A DNA stretch of 64,000 nucleotides from Sphingosinicella sp963974575 (GTDB lineage Bacteria > Pseudomonadota > Alphaproteobacteria > Sphingomonadales > Sphingomonadaceae), in NCBI RefSeq assembly GCF_963974575.1, contig NZ_CAXBBQ010000002.1:434001-498000 (forward strand), in the 5' to 3' direction. The notes under the pieces were generated by a model, which did no database searches, had not been told where the DNA came from, and saw nothing but the letters and a program-made list of their open reading frames with translations. Each line of letters starts with the position of its first letter. Position 1 is the stretch's first letter. This document shows, piece after piece, positions 45,830-54,142 of the stretch. A program made the translations under genes and the position numbers.

Positions 45830-45859
45830 AGGGCGGGACCAATCCCGCCCTCCCCTTTT
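45830..45859. terminator. Intrinsic terminator after the Gfo/Idh/MocA gene
   Basis: Perfect 9-bp stem AGGGCGGGA (45830-45838) / TCCCGCCCT (45843-45851), 4-nt loop, followed by CCCC and TTTT (45856-45859). It lies between convergent genes. Confidence 0.8.
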
Positions 45860-45865
45860 CACCGA

Positions 45866-46801
45866 TCAGAACGCGACACGGTCGCCGCCCTTCAATGCGA
45901 GCATCTCCCGCGCTTCGGCGGGGGTCGCGATCTCGAGCCCCAGTTCCTCCAGGATCGATCGTACTTTCGTGACCTGTTGCGCGTTGCTCGTCGCAAGCTC
46001 CCCCTTGCCGATGTAGAGACTGTCTTCCAGACCGACGCGCACGTTGCCGCCCATCGACGCGCATGTCGTCACGAAAGGCATTTGGTTGCGACCAACGGCG
46101 AAGCAGGACAAATAGTAATCCTCGCCGAACAGACGATCCGCCGTGTTTCGCATGTGCGCGAGATGATCAATGTCCGCGCCGATGCCGCCAAGAATACCGA
46201 AGATGCACTGCACGAAGTAGGGCGGCTTCAGCAGGCCTTTGTCGGCATAGTGCGCCAGCGTGTAGAGATGGCCCACATCGTAGCATTCGAATTCGAAGCG
46301 CGTGCCGCAACCTTCGTGGAGCTCGCGGATCACGCGCTCGATCTGTGCAAACGTGTTCGATTGCGGCGCGGCATGAGAGCCCTGCAGGAATGGCTTTTCC
46401 CATTCGTGCTTCCACGGCTGCTCGCGCTCCGCGAGGCCAAACACGCCGAAGTTGATCGAGCCCATGTTGAGCGAGGTGAGCTCCGGCTGGAAGCGGACCG
46501 GCGCTGCAAGGCGGTCGTCCATCGTGAACCCCGGCGCCCCGCCGGTCGTGAGATTGAGCACGGCGTCGGTCGCCTGCTTGATGCGCGGGAGGAAGGCCGC
46601 GAACACGTCTGGGTCGGGTGTCGGACGGCCATCAGACGAATTGCGCGCGTGCAGGTGCACAATCGCGGCGCCCGCTTCCACCGCCGCAATCGATTGTTCG
46701 GCGATCTCGTCTGGTGTGATCGGCAAGTACGGCGACATAGACGGCGTGTGGATTGAGCCCGTGACGGCGCATGTGATGATCGTTTTTCGAGATTTACGCA
46801 T
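45866..46801 (-). CDS. Beta-keto acid cleavage enzyme (BKACE, DUF849 family)
   Basis: Zn-dependent enzyme of 311 residues that condenses a beta-keto acid with acetyl-CoA to give acetoacetate and a new acyl-CoA. Family motifs: ITCAVTGSIHTPSMSPYLP at the start, zinc-binding HLHARN near residue 50, and the C-terminal VRVGLEDSLYIGKG block. The ATG at 46801 follows AGGGGAAA. Operator-like palindromes lie 60-85 bp upstream. Next to an SDR it suggests a two-step route from a beta-hydroxy acid to the keto acid and its cleavage. Different BKACE members act on 3-keto-5-aminohexanoate, dehydrocarnitine and others; this one's substrate cannot be fixed from sequence. Confidence 0.9.
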   Translation of the reverse strand: MRKSRKTIITCAVTGSIHTPSMSPYLPITPDEIAEQSIAAVEAGAAIVHLHARNSSDGRPTPDPDVFAAFLPRIKQATDAVLNLTTGGAPGFTMDDRLAAPVRFQPELTSLNMGSINFGVFGLAEREQPWKHEWEKPFLQGSHAAPQSNTFAQIERVIRELHEGCGTRFEFECYDVGHLYTLAHYADKGLLKPPYFVQCIFGILGGIGADIDHLAHMRNTADRLFGEDYYLSCFAVGRNQMPFVTTCASMGGNVRVGLEDSLYIGKGELATSNAQQVTKVRSILEELGLEIATPAEAREMLALKGGDRVAF

Positions 46802-46862
46802 GATTTTCCCCTGTGCAGGACACGCACCGGGTTGGCGCAAACCATCGCGAACGTCAATACTA

Positions 46863-46885
46863 TGATCTATGATATTTGATCAAAA
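46863..46885. promoter_or_regulatory. GntR-type operator b, upstream of the BKACE gene (degenerate)
   Basis: TGATCTATGATAT (46863-46875) matches TGATC-N3-GATCA at most positions, and the perfect 10-bp palindrome TTTGATCAAA (46875-46884) adjoins it. The pair lies between the gntR stop and the BKACE gene, upstream of the latter. Confidence 0.55.
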
Positions 46886-47590
46886 TTACTCATCATCCTC
46901 CGCGAACGGGTAGGACTTGTGATACCAGCGCGCCGTGCGCTGAATGATGCTGGCCATCAACTTCGCCGAACGCGCACCGTCGTGCGCCGCCAGCGCGGCC
47001 AGCAACTCTTCCTGCGTCTTGAGCTCTGCTTCCATATATTCCTGCGCGCCCGCACCGCCCGCCTGGCTGTGCGTCATCATGGGCCCGAAGCGCAGCCACA
47101 CGGATTCGATAAGCGCGAGCATCTGTCGCGAACCCGCCTGGCGGTAGATACCGAAATGATACTGGTGATTGGCCCACAACGCCGCTTCCGGGTTCTCGCC
47201 TGCCGCCGCTGCGCGAAGCCTCGCCTGCCCTTCCGAAATCTCGGCGAAGATCGCGTCGGTCATAGCAGTGGCCGCCTTGCGGCAACAGTGCGGTTCAAGG
47301 AGCATACGGATCTCGATGATCTCGTCGAACTCCGCGCGCGTCAGAGACGGAACACACACGCGGCCACTCGGCAGATTGACCAGCGCGCCTTCGGCCACCA
47401 GCCGCTGCACCGCCTCGCGAACGGGCATGATACCGGACCCGAGCTGTTCGGCGAGCAGCTTCACCGTCACGTGCTCACCAGGCTGGAAGCGACCGGTCAC
47501 GAGTGCCCGACGGAGCTCCGAATAGCTCTGATCCTTCAATGTATTGCGATGCACCGGAGCAAACCGGGTCGCGCGCGCGGCAGTCGTCAT
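46886..47590 (-). CDS. GntR-family regulator (FadR/FCD subgroup)
   Basis: Transcription factor of 234 residues: N-terminal winged helix (SYSELRRALVTGRFQPGEHV, then LAEQLGSGIMPVREAVQRLVAEGAL) and a C-terminal all-helical FCD domain. The metal-binding positions are probably among D/H residues near ANHQYHFGIY and the final HDGARS. The ATG at 47590 follows AAAGGGA. It is 61 bp after the SDR gene on the same strand and thus probably co-transcribed with it. The TGATC-N3-GATCA palindromes of this locus have the symmetry and 3-nt centre typical of FadR-type sites. Confidence 0.9.
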   Translation of the reverse strand: MTTAARATRFAPVHRNTLKDQSYSELRRALVTGRFQPGEHVTVKLLAEQLGSGIMPVREAVQRLVAEGALVNLPSGRVCVPSLTRAEFDEIIEIRMLLEPHCCRKAATAMTDAIFAEISEGQARLRAAAAGENPEAALWANHQYHFGIYRQAGSRQMLALIESVWLRFGPMMTHSQAGGAGAQEYMEAELKTQEELLAALAAHDGARSAKLMASIIQRTARWYHKSYPFAEDDE

Positions 47591-47651
47591 CGACGATGTC
47601 CCTTTCGGTTTTTCTTTAGGACGACACTGCTGCTGCTGTCCATCGCTGCGC

Positions 47652-48416
47652 TCAGCCCTCCCACTCCGCACCGCCACAAACCCCGATGAACTGCCCCGTG
47701 ATGTGCCGCGCTGCGGGCGAGGCGAGGAACACCGCGAGGTCGCCGACCTCCGCCGGGTCGATCCAGCACCGCATCGAGACGAAGCGCAGGATCTCCGCCT
47801 CGACATCGGCGACCGTCCGGCCCTGCTCTTCTGCCGCTTGCGCCACCAGCGCGCGGCCGCGCGGATTGTCGATGAGGCCGGGGAGGATGGCGTTGCAGCG
47901 GATGTTGTGCGGGCCGAGTTCCCGGGCAAGGTTGGCGGTGAAACCCATCAGCCCTTCCTTCGAGGCGACATAGGCTGTCCGGTTCGGAAGGCCGGTGCGC
48001 ACCGAAGCGGTGGAAATGTTGACGATGGTGCCCTGCCGCGCGGGCTTCATAAGGCGTATGGCGCGGCGCGTCACACGCATCGCTCCGGTCAGATTCACCG
48101 CGAGCGTGCGCTCCCATTCCGCATCGTCGATATCCTCGATCGGCCCTCGGGGTCCGCCGATGCCCGCGTTGTTGACCAGGACGTCGAGCTTCGGGCCGAC
48201 AACGTCGAACATCGCGGCGACGTCGGCTTCGTCGGATACGTCCGCGTGCGTTGCGGCAATATCCGGGCGCGCCTCGGCGAGCGCTGCGATCGCCGCTTCG
48301 GAAACGTCGCAGATGCGGACATGCGCGCCGGCATCGGCGAAGCGTTCCGCAATCGCGCGGCCGATGCCGGACGCACCTGCCGTCACCAGAACCTGTCTCG
48401 AACTGAAAACTGTCAT
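47652..48416 (-). CDS. Short-chain dehydrogenase/reductase
   Basis: NAD(P)H-dependent oxidoreductase of 254 residues. Cofactor loop VTAGASGIGRA at 11-21 (with A-G in place of the usual T-G), NNAGIGG near 85, and catalytic S in STASVRTG with Y-VASK (Tyr-x3-Lys). An acidic residue after the second strand (ICDVSE) favours NAD. The ATG at 48416 is chosen because upstream starts would enter the promoter. Operator c lies 77 bp upstream. It probably oxidises a hydroxy acid whose keto product feeds BKACE. Confidence 0.9.
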   Translation of the reverse strand: MTVFSSRQVLVTAGASGIGRAIAERFADAGAHVRICDVSEAAIAALAEARPDIAATHADVSDEADVAAMFDVVGPKLDVLVNNAGIGGPRGPIEDIDDAEWERTLAVNLTGAMRVTRRAIRLMKPARQGTIVNISTASVRTGLPNRTAYVASKEGLMGFTANLARELGPHNIRCNAILPGLIDNPRGRALVAQAAEEQGRTVADVEAEILRFVSMRCWIDPAEVGDLAVFLASPAARHITGQFIGVCGGAEWEG

Positions 48417-48492
48417 ATGTGTCCCGATCAATCGGCGGTGTTCAGGCACACGACCGATACGCTGCGGGCAGAGAAGACCCGCTAGATATTAT

Positions 48493-48505
48493 TGATCAAA
48501 GATCA
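48493..48505. promoter_or_regulatory. GntR-type operator c, upstream of the SDR-gntR pair
   Basis: TGATCAAAGATCA, a perfect TGATC-N3-GATCA palindrome, within a 17-nt block (TATTGATCAAAGATCAT) that recurs inverted at 49989-50005. A TTGACT box on the minus strand (48513-48518) lies just upstream, so the site is placed to block the SDR-gntR promoter. Confidence 0.78.
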
Positions 48506-48526
48506 TATCACAAGTCAACCACACGA

Positions 48527-49819
48527 TCAGGGACGCTTGACGACATTCCCGCCGATCATGACGAAATCGACCTTCCGCATCAGTGCGATATCCTGCACGG
48601 GATTGCCGGGAACGGCGATGATGTCCGCCGCCATGCCCGCGCCGATGCTGCCCTGACGATCGGCGATGCCGAGGAATTTCGCGGGTTCCGACGTCGCAGC
48701 GCGGATCGCGGCCATCGGCGGCATCCCTGCGGCGACCATCAGCTCGAACTCGCGCGCGTTGTCGCCGTGCGCGGACACGCCGCTGTCGGTGCCGAACATT
48801 ATCGGCACGCCAAGCCGATAGGCGCGCGCGAACGTGCCCGACATCAGCGGGCCGATCGCCGCAGCCTTGGGGCGCACGATATCGGGAAGCGCACCGGGTG
48901 TTTTTGCCTGCTCGGTAATCCAATCCCCGGCCATCAGCGTCGGCACGAGATAAATGCCCTTCGCCTTCATCTGCCGCATGGTCTCATCGTCGAGGTAGGT
49001 GCCGTGCTCGATCGTGGAGACACCGGCCGCAACGGCGCGCCTCAACCCATCGAGGCCATGCGCGTGCGCGGCGACATGCATCCCATAATCACGCGCCGTG
49101 GCGACGATCGCGGTAAGTTCGTCGGGCATGAACTGCGCATTCTGGCTGTTCTTCGCGAGGCTCATCACGCCGCCCGTCGCCGTGATCTTGATGAGATCGG
49201 CGCCCTCCTTGTAGCGCTGGCGGACCGCCTTGCGCGCTTCGTCCGCACTGTCCACGACGCCTTCGGTCGCGCCTGGCGTCTTGAGGCCGAGTGCCGGCGA
49301 AATTCCGTTGGTGGGATCGCCGTGACCGCCCGTCGACGCGATCGCCGCGCCCGAGGTGAAGATATGCGGCCCGACGACATCGCCGCGATCGATCGCCTTG
49401 CGCAGCGCGATCGATACGCCATACGCATCGCCCAGATCGCGGACGAGCGTGAAGCCGGACATCAGCGTGACACGCGCATATTTTTCGATCTTGTACGCGA
49501 AATCCGCCGGGCCCAGCAAAAAGGGATCCGTGTAGCTCGCCGGGCCGCTTTCGGAGGAAAGATGCGTGTGCATGTCCATGAGACCCGGCATCACGCTATG
49601 GCCTGAGAGGTCGATCAGCGTGTCGCCCGTGCCCGGCGCGACCTTCCCGGCCGCCACGCGCACGATGCGCCCTTCATCGACAACAATCGTGTGCGGGCCA
49701 AGCGGCGCATCCGCTTTGCCGTCGATCAGGTTTCCCGCCTGAATGAAAGTCGCCGCGCCCGCCGCCTGCGCCAGCGGCACCAGCAGTGCCGCAAGAATGA
49801 TCGCGCTCCGCCTGTTCAT
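48527..49819 (-). CDS. Exported metal-dependent amidohydrolase
   Basis: Periplasmic amidohydrolase of 430 residues with Sec signal MNRRSAIILAALLVPLAQAAGA. Binuclear site ligands: H84 and H86 (MDMHTH), K211 (IKITATGG), H252/H254 (AHAHG), H272 (IEHGT) and D345 (FGTDSG). This matches the Xaa-Pro/aminoacyl-proline dipeptidase-like amidohydrolases, which often carry signals and cluster with TonB receptors in sphingomonads. Start ATG at 49819 has GAGGA close upstream. It diverges from the S9 peptidase and shares a 203-bp gap with operator d. Confidence 0.9.
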   Translation of the reverse strand: MNRRSAIILAALLVPLAQAAGAATFIQAGNLIDGKADAPLGPHTIVVDEGRIVRVAAGKVAPGTGDTLIDLSGHSVMPGLMDMHTHLSSESGPASYTDPFLLGPADFAYKIEKYARVTLMSGFTLVRDLGDAYGVSIALRKAIDRGDVVGPHIFTSGAAIASTGGHGDPTNGISPALGLKTPGATEGVVDSADEARKAVRQRYKEGADLIKITATGGVMSLAKNSQNAQFMPDELTAIVATARDYGMHVAAHAHGLDGLRRAVAAGVSTIEHGTYLDDETMRQMKAKGIYLVPTLMAGDWITEQAKTPGALPDIVRPKAAAIGPLMSGTFARAYRLGVPIMFGTDSGVSAHGDNAREFELMVAAGMPPMAAIRAATSEPAKFLGIADRQGSIGAGMAADIIAVPGNPVQDIALMRKVDFVMIGGNVVKRP

Positions 49820-49966
49820 GATTCCTCGCCTTCCCTTGCTACGCGTTTTCGCGCCACACGCCCTAAAGTCGGCGAGTATCGCACCACATGACCAAACGGC
49901 ACCCTTTTTTGACATCGCGGCATCCGGACTGTCCGACACACACGCCACGGGTCATCAGGAGCGTGA

Positions 49967-49994
49967 TTGACGAACATGAATATCCAATTATGAT
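49967..49994 (+). promoter_or_regulatory. Promoter of the S9 peptidase gene
   Basis: TTGACG (49967-49972), 16-nt spacer, TATGAT (49989-49994). Operator d begins inside the -10 box, as expected for a repressed promoter. Confidence 0.7.
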
Positions 49995-50003
49995 CTTTGA
50001 TCA
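49991..50003. promoter_or_regulatory. GntR-type operator d, upstream of the S9 peptidase
   Basis: TGATCTTTGATCA, the exact inverse of operator c including flanking bases (ATGATCTTTGATCAATA). It overlaps the -10 box of the S9 promoter and lies 20 bp before the ATG. Confidence 0.8.
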
Positions 50004-50022
50004 ATATTTGGAAGGGGGATAT

Positions 50023-52098
50023 ATGCCGAGGGCCAGTTTCCGGACGACATCGCTCACCGCGCTTGCAGCGCTCGCCGTTTTCACCGCCCCAGCCGCAGCG
50101 CCGGCCCACGCCGCAAGCAATCCGCCGCTGCAGCCGATCGACGTGTTCGCGCTCGAGACCGGAAACGATCCGCAGATCTCGCCCGACGGCACACGTGTCG
50201 CCTACGTGCGCGTGAAGGCCGACATCGTGACGGACGCCTATCAGCCGATGCTGTGGCTGATCGATGCCGACGGCCGCAACCATGTGCCGCTCACCAAGAT
50301 CGAGGAGGCGGCGAGCGATCCGCGCTGGTCGCCGGACGGCAAACGGCTTGCCTTCGTGGCCACGCGCGCCGGCGCGCGCCAGATCGTCGTGCGCTGGATG
50401 GACAGCGGCGTCGAGACCACGATCGGCGGCTTCCCCGGCGCGCCCATGGGCCTCGAATGGTCGCCGGACGGCAAGACGCTCGCCTACGCGATGCACGTTC
50501 CCGCCGCGCCGAAGAGCTACGGCGCGCCCATCACGCCCCCGCCCGGCGCGACATGGAAGCCGGGGCCTATCGTCGTCGACAAGGCGATGTACCGCCAGGA
50601 CGGCGCGGGCATCATTCCACCCGGCCGGATGCATATCTTCACGGTTCCGGCGACCGGCGGCACGCCCCGCCAGATCACGACCGACGAATCAGGCGCGTTC
50701 CCGCTCATCGGCAGCCCCTATGCCTGGACGGCGGACAGCAAGGCCCTGGTGGCGGCGCTTAACCGGAACGACGAGAACGCCATTCTGAAGGGCAAGATGT
50801 TCGACACGGGGCTGTACCTGCTCCCCGTGGACGGCAGCGCAATGAAGACTCTGATCGACCGCGACGGCCCCGAAGCCTCCCCGCAGGTTTCGCCCGACGG
50901 GCGATACATTGCCTATATCGGCGCCGACGAGGCAGGACGCTGGCACACGACCACGCGGCTGATGGTGCTCGATCGGAACAGCGGCGAACGCCGCGTGCTC
51001 ACAGCCGCACTCGACCGCGACGTGATGGCACCGCGCTGGGCCGCAGACGGGCGCGGCGTCTACGCCTATTACGCCGATCGCGGCGAGAACCGGCTCGCGC
51101 TCTTCGACCTGAAGGGCGGCCGCCGTGAGATCGCCGAAGGGCTCGGCATGGCACACATCGCCTATACGGCGGAGCCTGCCTTCTCGGTTTCGCGGACCGG
51201 CCGTGTCGCCATGCAGTGGGCGGCCCCGGATTCGAGCGGCAACATCGCGCTCGCGGGCGCGGGCATCGGCAAGGCGCGGTCGATTACCGGGCTGAACGAC
51301 GCGCTGTTCGCCGGGCGCGCGCTCGGCCGTGTCGAGGAGATCAACTATCGTTCGTCGAAAGGCGACCTCCCCGTGCAGGGCTGGCTGATCTATCCGCCGG
51401 ACTTCGACCCCGCGAAAAAATATCCGCTGATCATGGAAATTCACGGCGGCCCCAACGCCGCCTACGGCCCGCGTTTCGACATCGAAAAGCAGCTGATGGC
51501 AGCAGCCGGCTACGTGGTCTTCTACCCCAATGTGCGCGGCAGCACCTCTTACGGCGAGACCTACGCCAATCTCATCGAAAATGCGTTTCCGGGGGACGAG
51601 TTCGACGACCTGATGAGCGGCATCGACGCGGTCGCCGCGCGCGGCTTCATCGACAACTCGCGTCTTTATGTGACGGGCGGCTCGGGCGGCGGGACGCTGT
51701 CAGCCTGGCTGATCGCACGCAGCGAACGCTTCCGCGCGGCCGCCGTACTCTATCCCGTGATCGACTGGCAGAGCCAGGCGCTGACATCCGACATCCTGCC
51801 GCTGGTCTTCAAGGGCTTCTTCTTCGGCACACCGTGGAGCCAGCCGGAGGATTACCACCGCCGTTCGCTGCTCGCCTCGGTCGACAAGGTGAAGACACCC
51901 ACCATGGTGATGACGGGCGAAGCCGACTACCGCACGCCGATCTCCGAATCGGAGCAGTATTTCGCCGCGCTCAAATACCACGGGGTCGAAAGCGTGTTCG
52001 TGCGCGTTCCGCTCGAAAACCATGGCATCCGAATGTTCCCGAGCCACTTCGCGCAGAAGGTGGCCGGGGTGATCGGCTGGTTCGAAGCGCACAAATAA
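50023..52098 (+). CDS. S9-family prolyl oligopeptidase-like peptidase, exported
   Basis: Serine peptidase of 691 residues. Signal peptide MPRASFRTTSLTALAALAVF...AHA; N-terminal TolB/WD-like propeller with repeated SPDG(K/T/R) turns from about 50 to 400; C-terminal alpha/beta-hydrolase with catalytic S554 (GGSGGG), D635 (GEADYRTP) and H667 (ENHGIR). The set fits dipeptidyl/acylaminoacyl peptidases. AAGGGGG lies 5 nt before the ATG. The promoter contains operator d, so it is predicted to be controlled by the GntR protein along with TonB receptor 5. It would release the amino-acid units later degraded. Confidence 0.92.
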   Translation: MPRASFRTTSLTALAALAVFTAPAAAPAHAASNPPLQPIDVFALETGNDPQISPDGTRVAYVRVKADIVTDAYQPMLWLIDADGRNHVPLTKIEEAASDPRWSPDGKRLAFVATRAGARQIVVRWMDSGVETTIGGFPGAPMGLEWSPDGKTLAYAMHVPAAPKSYGAPITPPPGATWKPGPIVVDKAMYRQDGAGIIPPGRMHIFTVPATGGTPRQITTDESGAFPLIGSPYAWTADSKALVAALNRNDENAILKGKMFDTGLYLLPVDGSAMKTLIDRDGPEASPQVSPDGRYIAYIGADEAGRWHTTTRLMVLDRNSGERRVLTAALDRDVMAPRWAADGRGVYAYYADRGENRLALFDLKGGRREIAEGLGMAHIAYTAEPAFSVSRTGRVAMQWAAPDSSGNIALAGAGIGKARSITGLNDALFAGRALGRVEEINYRSSKGDLPVQGWLIYPPDFDPAKKYPLIMEIHGGPNAAYGPRFDIEKQLMAAAGYVVFYPNVRGSTSYGETYANLIENAFPGDEFDDLMSGIDAVAARGFIDNSRLYVTGGSGGGTLSAWLIARSERFRAAAVLYPVIDWQSQALTSDILPLVFKGFFFGTPWSQPEDYHRRSLLASVDKVKTPTMVMTGEADYRTPISESEQYFAALKYHGVESVFVRVPLENHGIRMFPSHFAQKVAGVIGWFEAHK

Positions 52099-52105
52099 GC
52101 GTGCT

Positions 52106-52127
52106 CCGGCGCCTGTTCAGGCGCCGG
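52106..52127. terminator. Hairpin after the S9 peptidase
   Basis: Perfect 10-bp arms CCGGCGCCTG (52106-52115) and CAGGCGCCGG (52118-52127). No T-run. It contains the stop codon of the acyl-CoA dehydrogenase remnant and may have been that gene's 3' hairpin. Confidence 0.5.
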
Positions 52128-52207
52128 CCTGCCGGATCATCTGCTTGGCGATAATCGTCTGCTGAATCTGCGAGGTGCCCTCGTAGATGCGGAGCACCGT
52201 GCGAGCC
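52117..52207 (-). pseudogene. 3' remnant of an acyl-CoA dehydrogenase gene
   Basis: About 30 codons on the minus strand encode VLRIYEGTSQIQQTIIAK and a short end, the conserved C-terminus of acyl-CoA dehydrogenases (the RIYEGTSQIQ block that contacts FAD), ending at a TGA at 52117. Upstream in the same frame the sequence is no longer dehydrogenase-like but runs antisense-shifted under the next small gene. The full enzyme would be 380-600 residues, so this is a deletion or insertion scar. Confidence 0.8.
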
Positions 52208-52214
52208 ACGCCGT

Positions 52215-52619
52215 TTAGGGAACGTCGGCTGCCCTTGCCTTGGCGGCCTGTCGCTCGGCGAACCATTGCCGCAGCATTTCCATGGTGCAGCCGGTCTGCC
52301 CACCGGAACCGACCGCAGAGCAGCTGTTCGGCATCGTGGGGCGGCTCGCCTCGTCGAGCGTGCGCACGCGCGCCGTCCACGACTGCGAGGGCGGGTCGTT
52401 CTTCTTCGTTTCGCGTAGGCGCTTGGGGATACGGTATTGCTCGCCCTCGGGCTCCCGCGCGCAAACGACGATTTCGTCGCCATCGCCCTTGGGACAGGGC
52501 TCATTGCCGTAGACGGTGACGTTGGTGATGCGATCCGGCGCTTCGGCGTGCGCCGGAGATACGTATACAAGGGCGAGGAGCGCCGCGCACAGCACCCCCT
52601 TCGCCTTCACCACGCTCAT
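52215..52619 (-). CDS. Small exported protein of unknown function
   Basis: I do not recognise a named family, though the core ITNVTVYGNEPCPKGDGDEI with VVCAREPEGEQYRIPKRLRE is a style I associate with conserved sphingomonad proteins. 134 residues with a signal peptide (MSVVKAKGVLCAALLALVYVSPAHA). The mature part has about four cysteines and a glutamine/arginine tail. The start may lie 5 or 10 codons earlier (52634 or 52649). Its stop is 8 bp from the dehydrogenase remnant, which suggests the break point lies right after it. Confidence 0.75.
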   Translation of the reverse strand: MSVVKAKGVLCAALLALVYVSPAHAEAPDRITNVTVYGNEPCPKGDGDEIVVCAREPEGEQYRIPKRLRETKKNDPPSQSWTARVRTLDEASRPTMPNSCSAVGSGGQTGCTMEMLRQWFAERQAAKARAADVP

Positions 52620-52696
52620 GCCACCGCGCTTCATGATCTCGTCCGCCATCGCTTGGGCATCCTTTGCCCCCGTTGATGAGCGGAGGCTGAACGCGT

Positions 52697-54127
52697 TTAC
52701 GGCAAGGCCGCTGCGTACGCGGCGGCGCCCGCGCTCCAGCCGCCGCCGAGCGCCTTGAACAGGTTGATCTGAGCGTCCGCGATGCCCGCGTCGATCGCGG
52801 CGAGCTGCGCTTCGGTTTCCGCGAAAGTGCGCTCCGCATCGATGAGTGCGAGGCTATCCACCTGCCCTTCCCGCTGCTGCGCGCGCACGATGCGGGCGGC
52901 CTGCCCTGCCGCGTCGCGCGCGGCCTTCAGCGCCGTGCGCCGATCAAGCGCGCTCGCGTAGGCGGAAAGCGCCGTTTCGGTTTCCTCGAGCGAACGCAGC
53001 ACGGTGCCGTCGAAACCCGCGAGCGCCGCGCGCGTGTCGGCCTCCGCACTGGCAACGCGCGCGCGGGCGCGCTCGTGATCGGTGAACGACCAGCTGATGA
53101 GCGGGCCGAGCAGCCAGCGCAGCGGTCCGCCGCCGAACACGTCGCCGATGTTCGGCCCGGTCGAACCGATCGAGGCGCCGAGGCTGATGCGCGGATAGAG
53201 ATCGGCGGTGGAGACGCCGATGCGCGCGGTTGCCGCGGCGAGGCGGCGTTCGGCGGCGCGGATATCGGGCCGCCGCGCGAGGAGCTGCGCACCGTCGCCG
53301 ATGGGGATCGGCGTGTCGAGCCGGAGCGTGGAGACCCGCTCGGCCGCGATCGGCGGCAAGTCGGCGGGCGCGCGGCCGGTGAGCGTGGCGAGGCGGAACA
53401 GCGCCGCGTTGCGCTCGGCGGTGAGCACGGGGATTTCAGCTTGCCGCTGATTGCGAAGCGTGGCGATGCGCGCGACGTCGAGGCTGGTGGTGAGCCCCAC
53501 CGCGCGGCGGCTGTCCGTGACGCGGAGCGACCGATCGAGCAATTCCACGATGCGCTCTGCCACGGCGATCTGCTCGCCCGCAGAGGCAGCAGTTGCATAA
53601 GCGCGCGTCGTTTCCGCGACAACCGAGATACGAACCGCCTCAAGATCGGCCTCGGCGGCGCCGAGATCGCCGCGCGCAGCCTCGATCCCGCGCGAGATGC
53701 GGCCGAACAGATCGACCTCGTAGGCGACATCCAGCCCGGCATCGATGGACCAGTCCTCGCGCGGGGCGCCGGAACCGCGCTGGCTTTCGGGCAGGCGGCC
53801 GTAGGTGGCACCGGCACCTGCGCCAACGTCCGGCAGCCGATCGGTGCGAACCTCGCGGAGCGCGGCGCGCGCCTTTTCCAGCCGCGCGACCGCGACGCGC
53901 ACGTCCGTGTTCGCGGCGATGGCGTCGGCGACCAACTGATCGAGCACGGGGTCGTCATAGAGCCGCCACCAATCAGCCTTCACCGGCTTGAGGGTATCGA
54001 CGGCGGGAGACGCCGCGATGAACGCTCCGGCGGAGGTCGCCGGGGTTTGCGGCGCGGCGTAATCCGGGCCGGTCGCGCATGCGGCGAGCGCCAATGCGGA
54101 GGCGGCGATCATCAGATTGCGAAACAT
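52697..54127 (-). CDS. RND outer-membrane lipoprotein channel (OprM/NodT family)
   Basis: Outer-membrane factor of 476 residues. Lipobox LAAC puts the lipidated cysteine at C18, followed by TGPDYAAP, the usual OprM-type mature start. Two repeats with long helices and conserved QA(D/E)IRAAERRLAAATARIGV-like and LYPRISLGASIGS strands. Last gene of the pump operon, 15 bp after the RND permease. Confidence 0.92.
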   Translation of the reverse strand: MFRNLMIAASALALAACATGPDYAAPQTPATSAGAFIAASPAVDTLKPVKADWWRLYDDPVLDQLVADAIAANTDVRVAVARLEKARAALREVRTDRLPDVGAGAGATYGRLPESQRGSGAPREDWSIDAGLDVAYEVDLFGRISRGIEAARGDLGAAEADLEAVRISVVAETTRAYATAASAGEQIAVAERIVELLDRSLRVTDSRRAVGLTTSLDVARIATLRNQRQAEIPVLTAERNAALFRLATLTGRAPADLPPIAAERVSTLRLDTPIPIGDGAQLLARRPDIRAAERRLAAATARIGVSTADLYPRISLGASIGSTGPNIGDVFGGGPLRWLLGPLISWSFTDHERARARVASAEADTRAALAGFDGTVLRSLEETETALSAYASALDRRTALKAARDAAGQAARIVRAQQREGQVDSLALIDAERTFAETEAQLAAIDAGIADAQINLFKALGGGWSAGAAAYAAALP

Positions 54128-54142
54128 GAGCTTGCGCCTTTC

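Noticed and set aside
52117..52464. A 115-codon gene ending in the dehydrogenase tail
   Set aside because: Only the last 30 codons look like protein; the rest overlaps the small exported gene in another frame.
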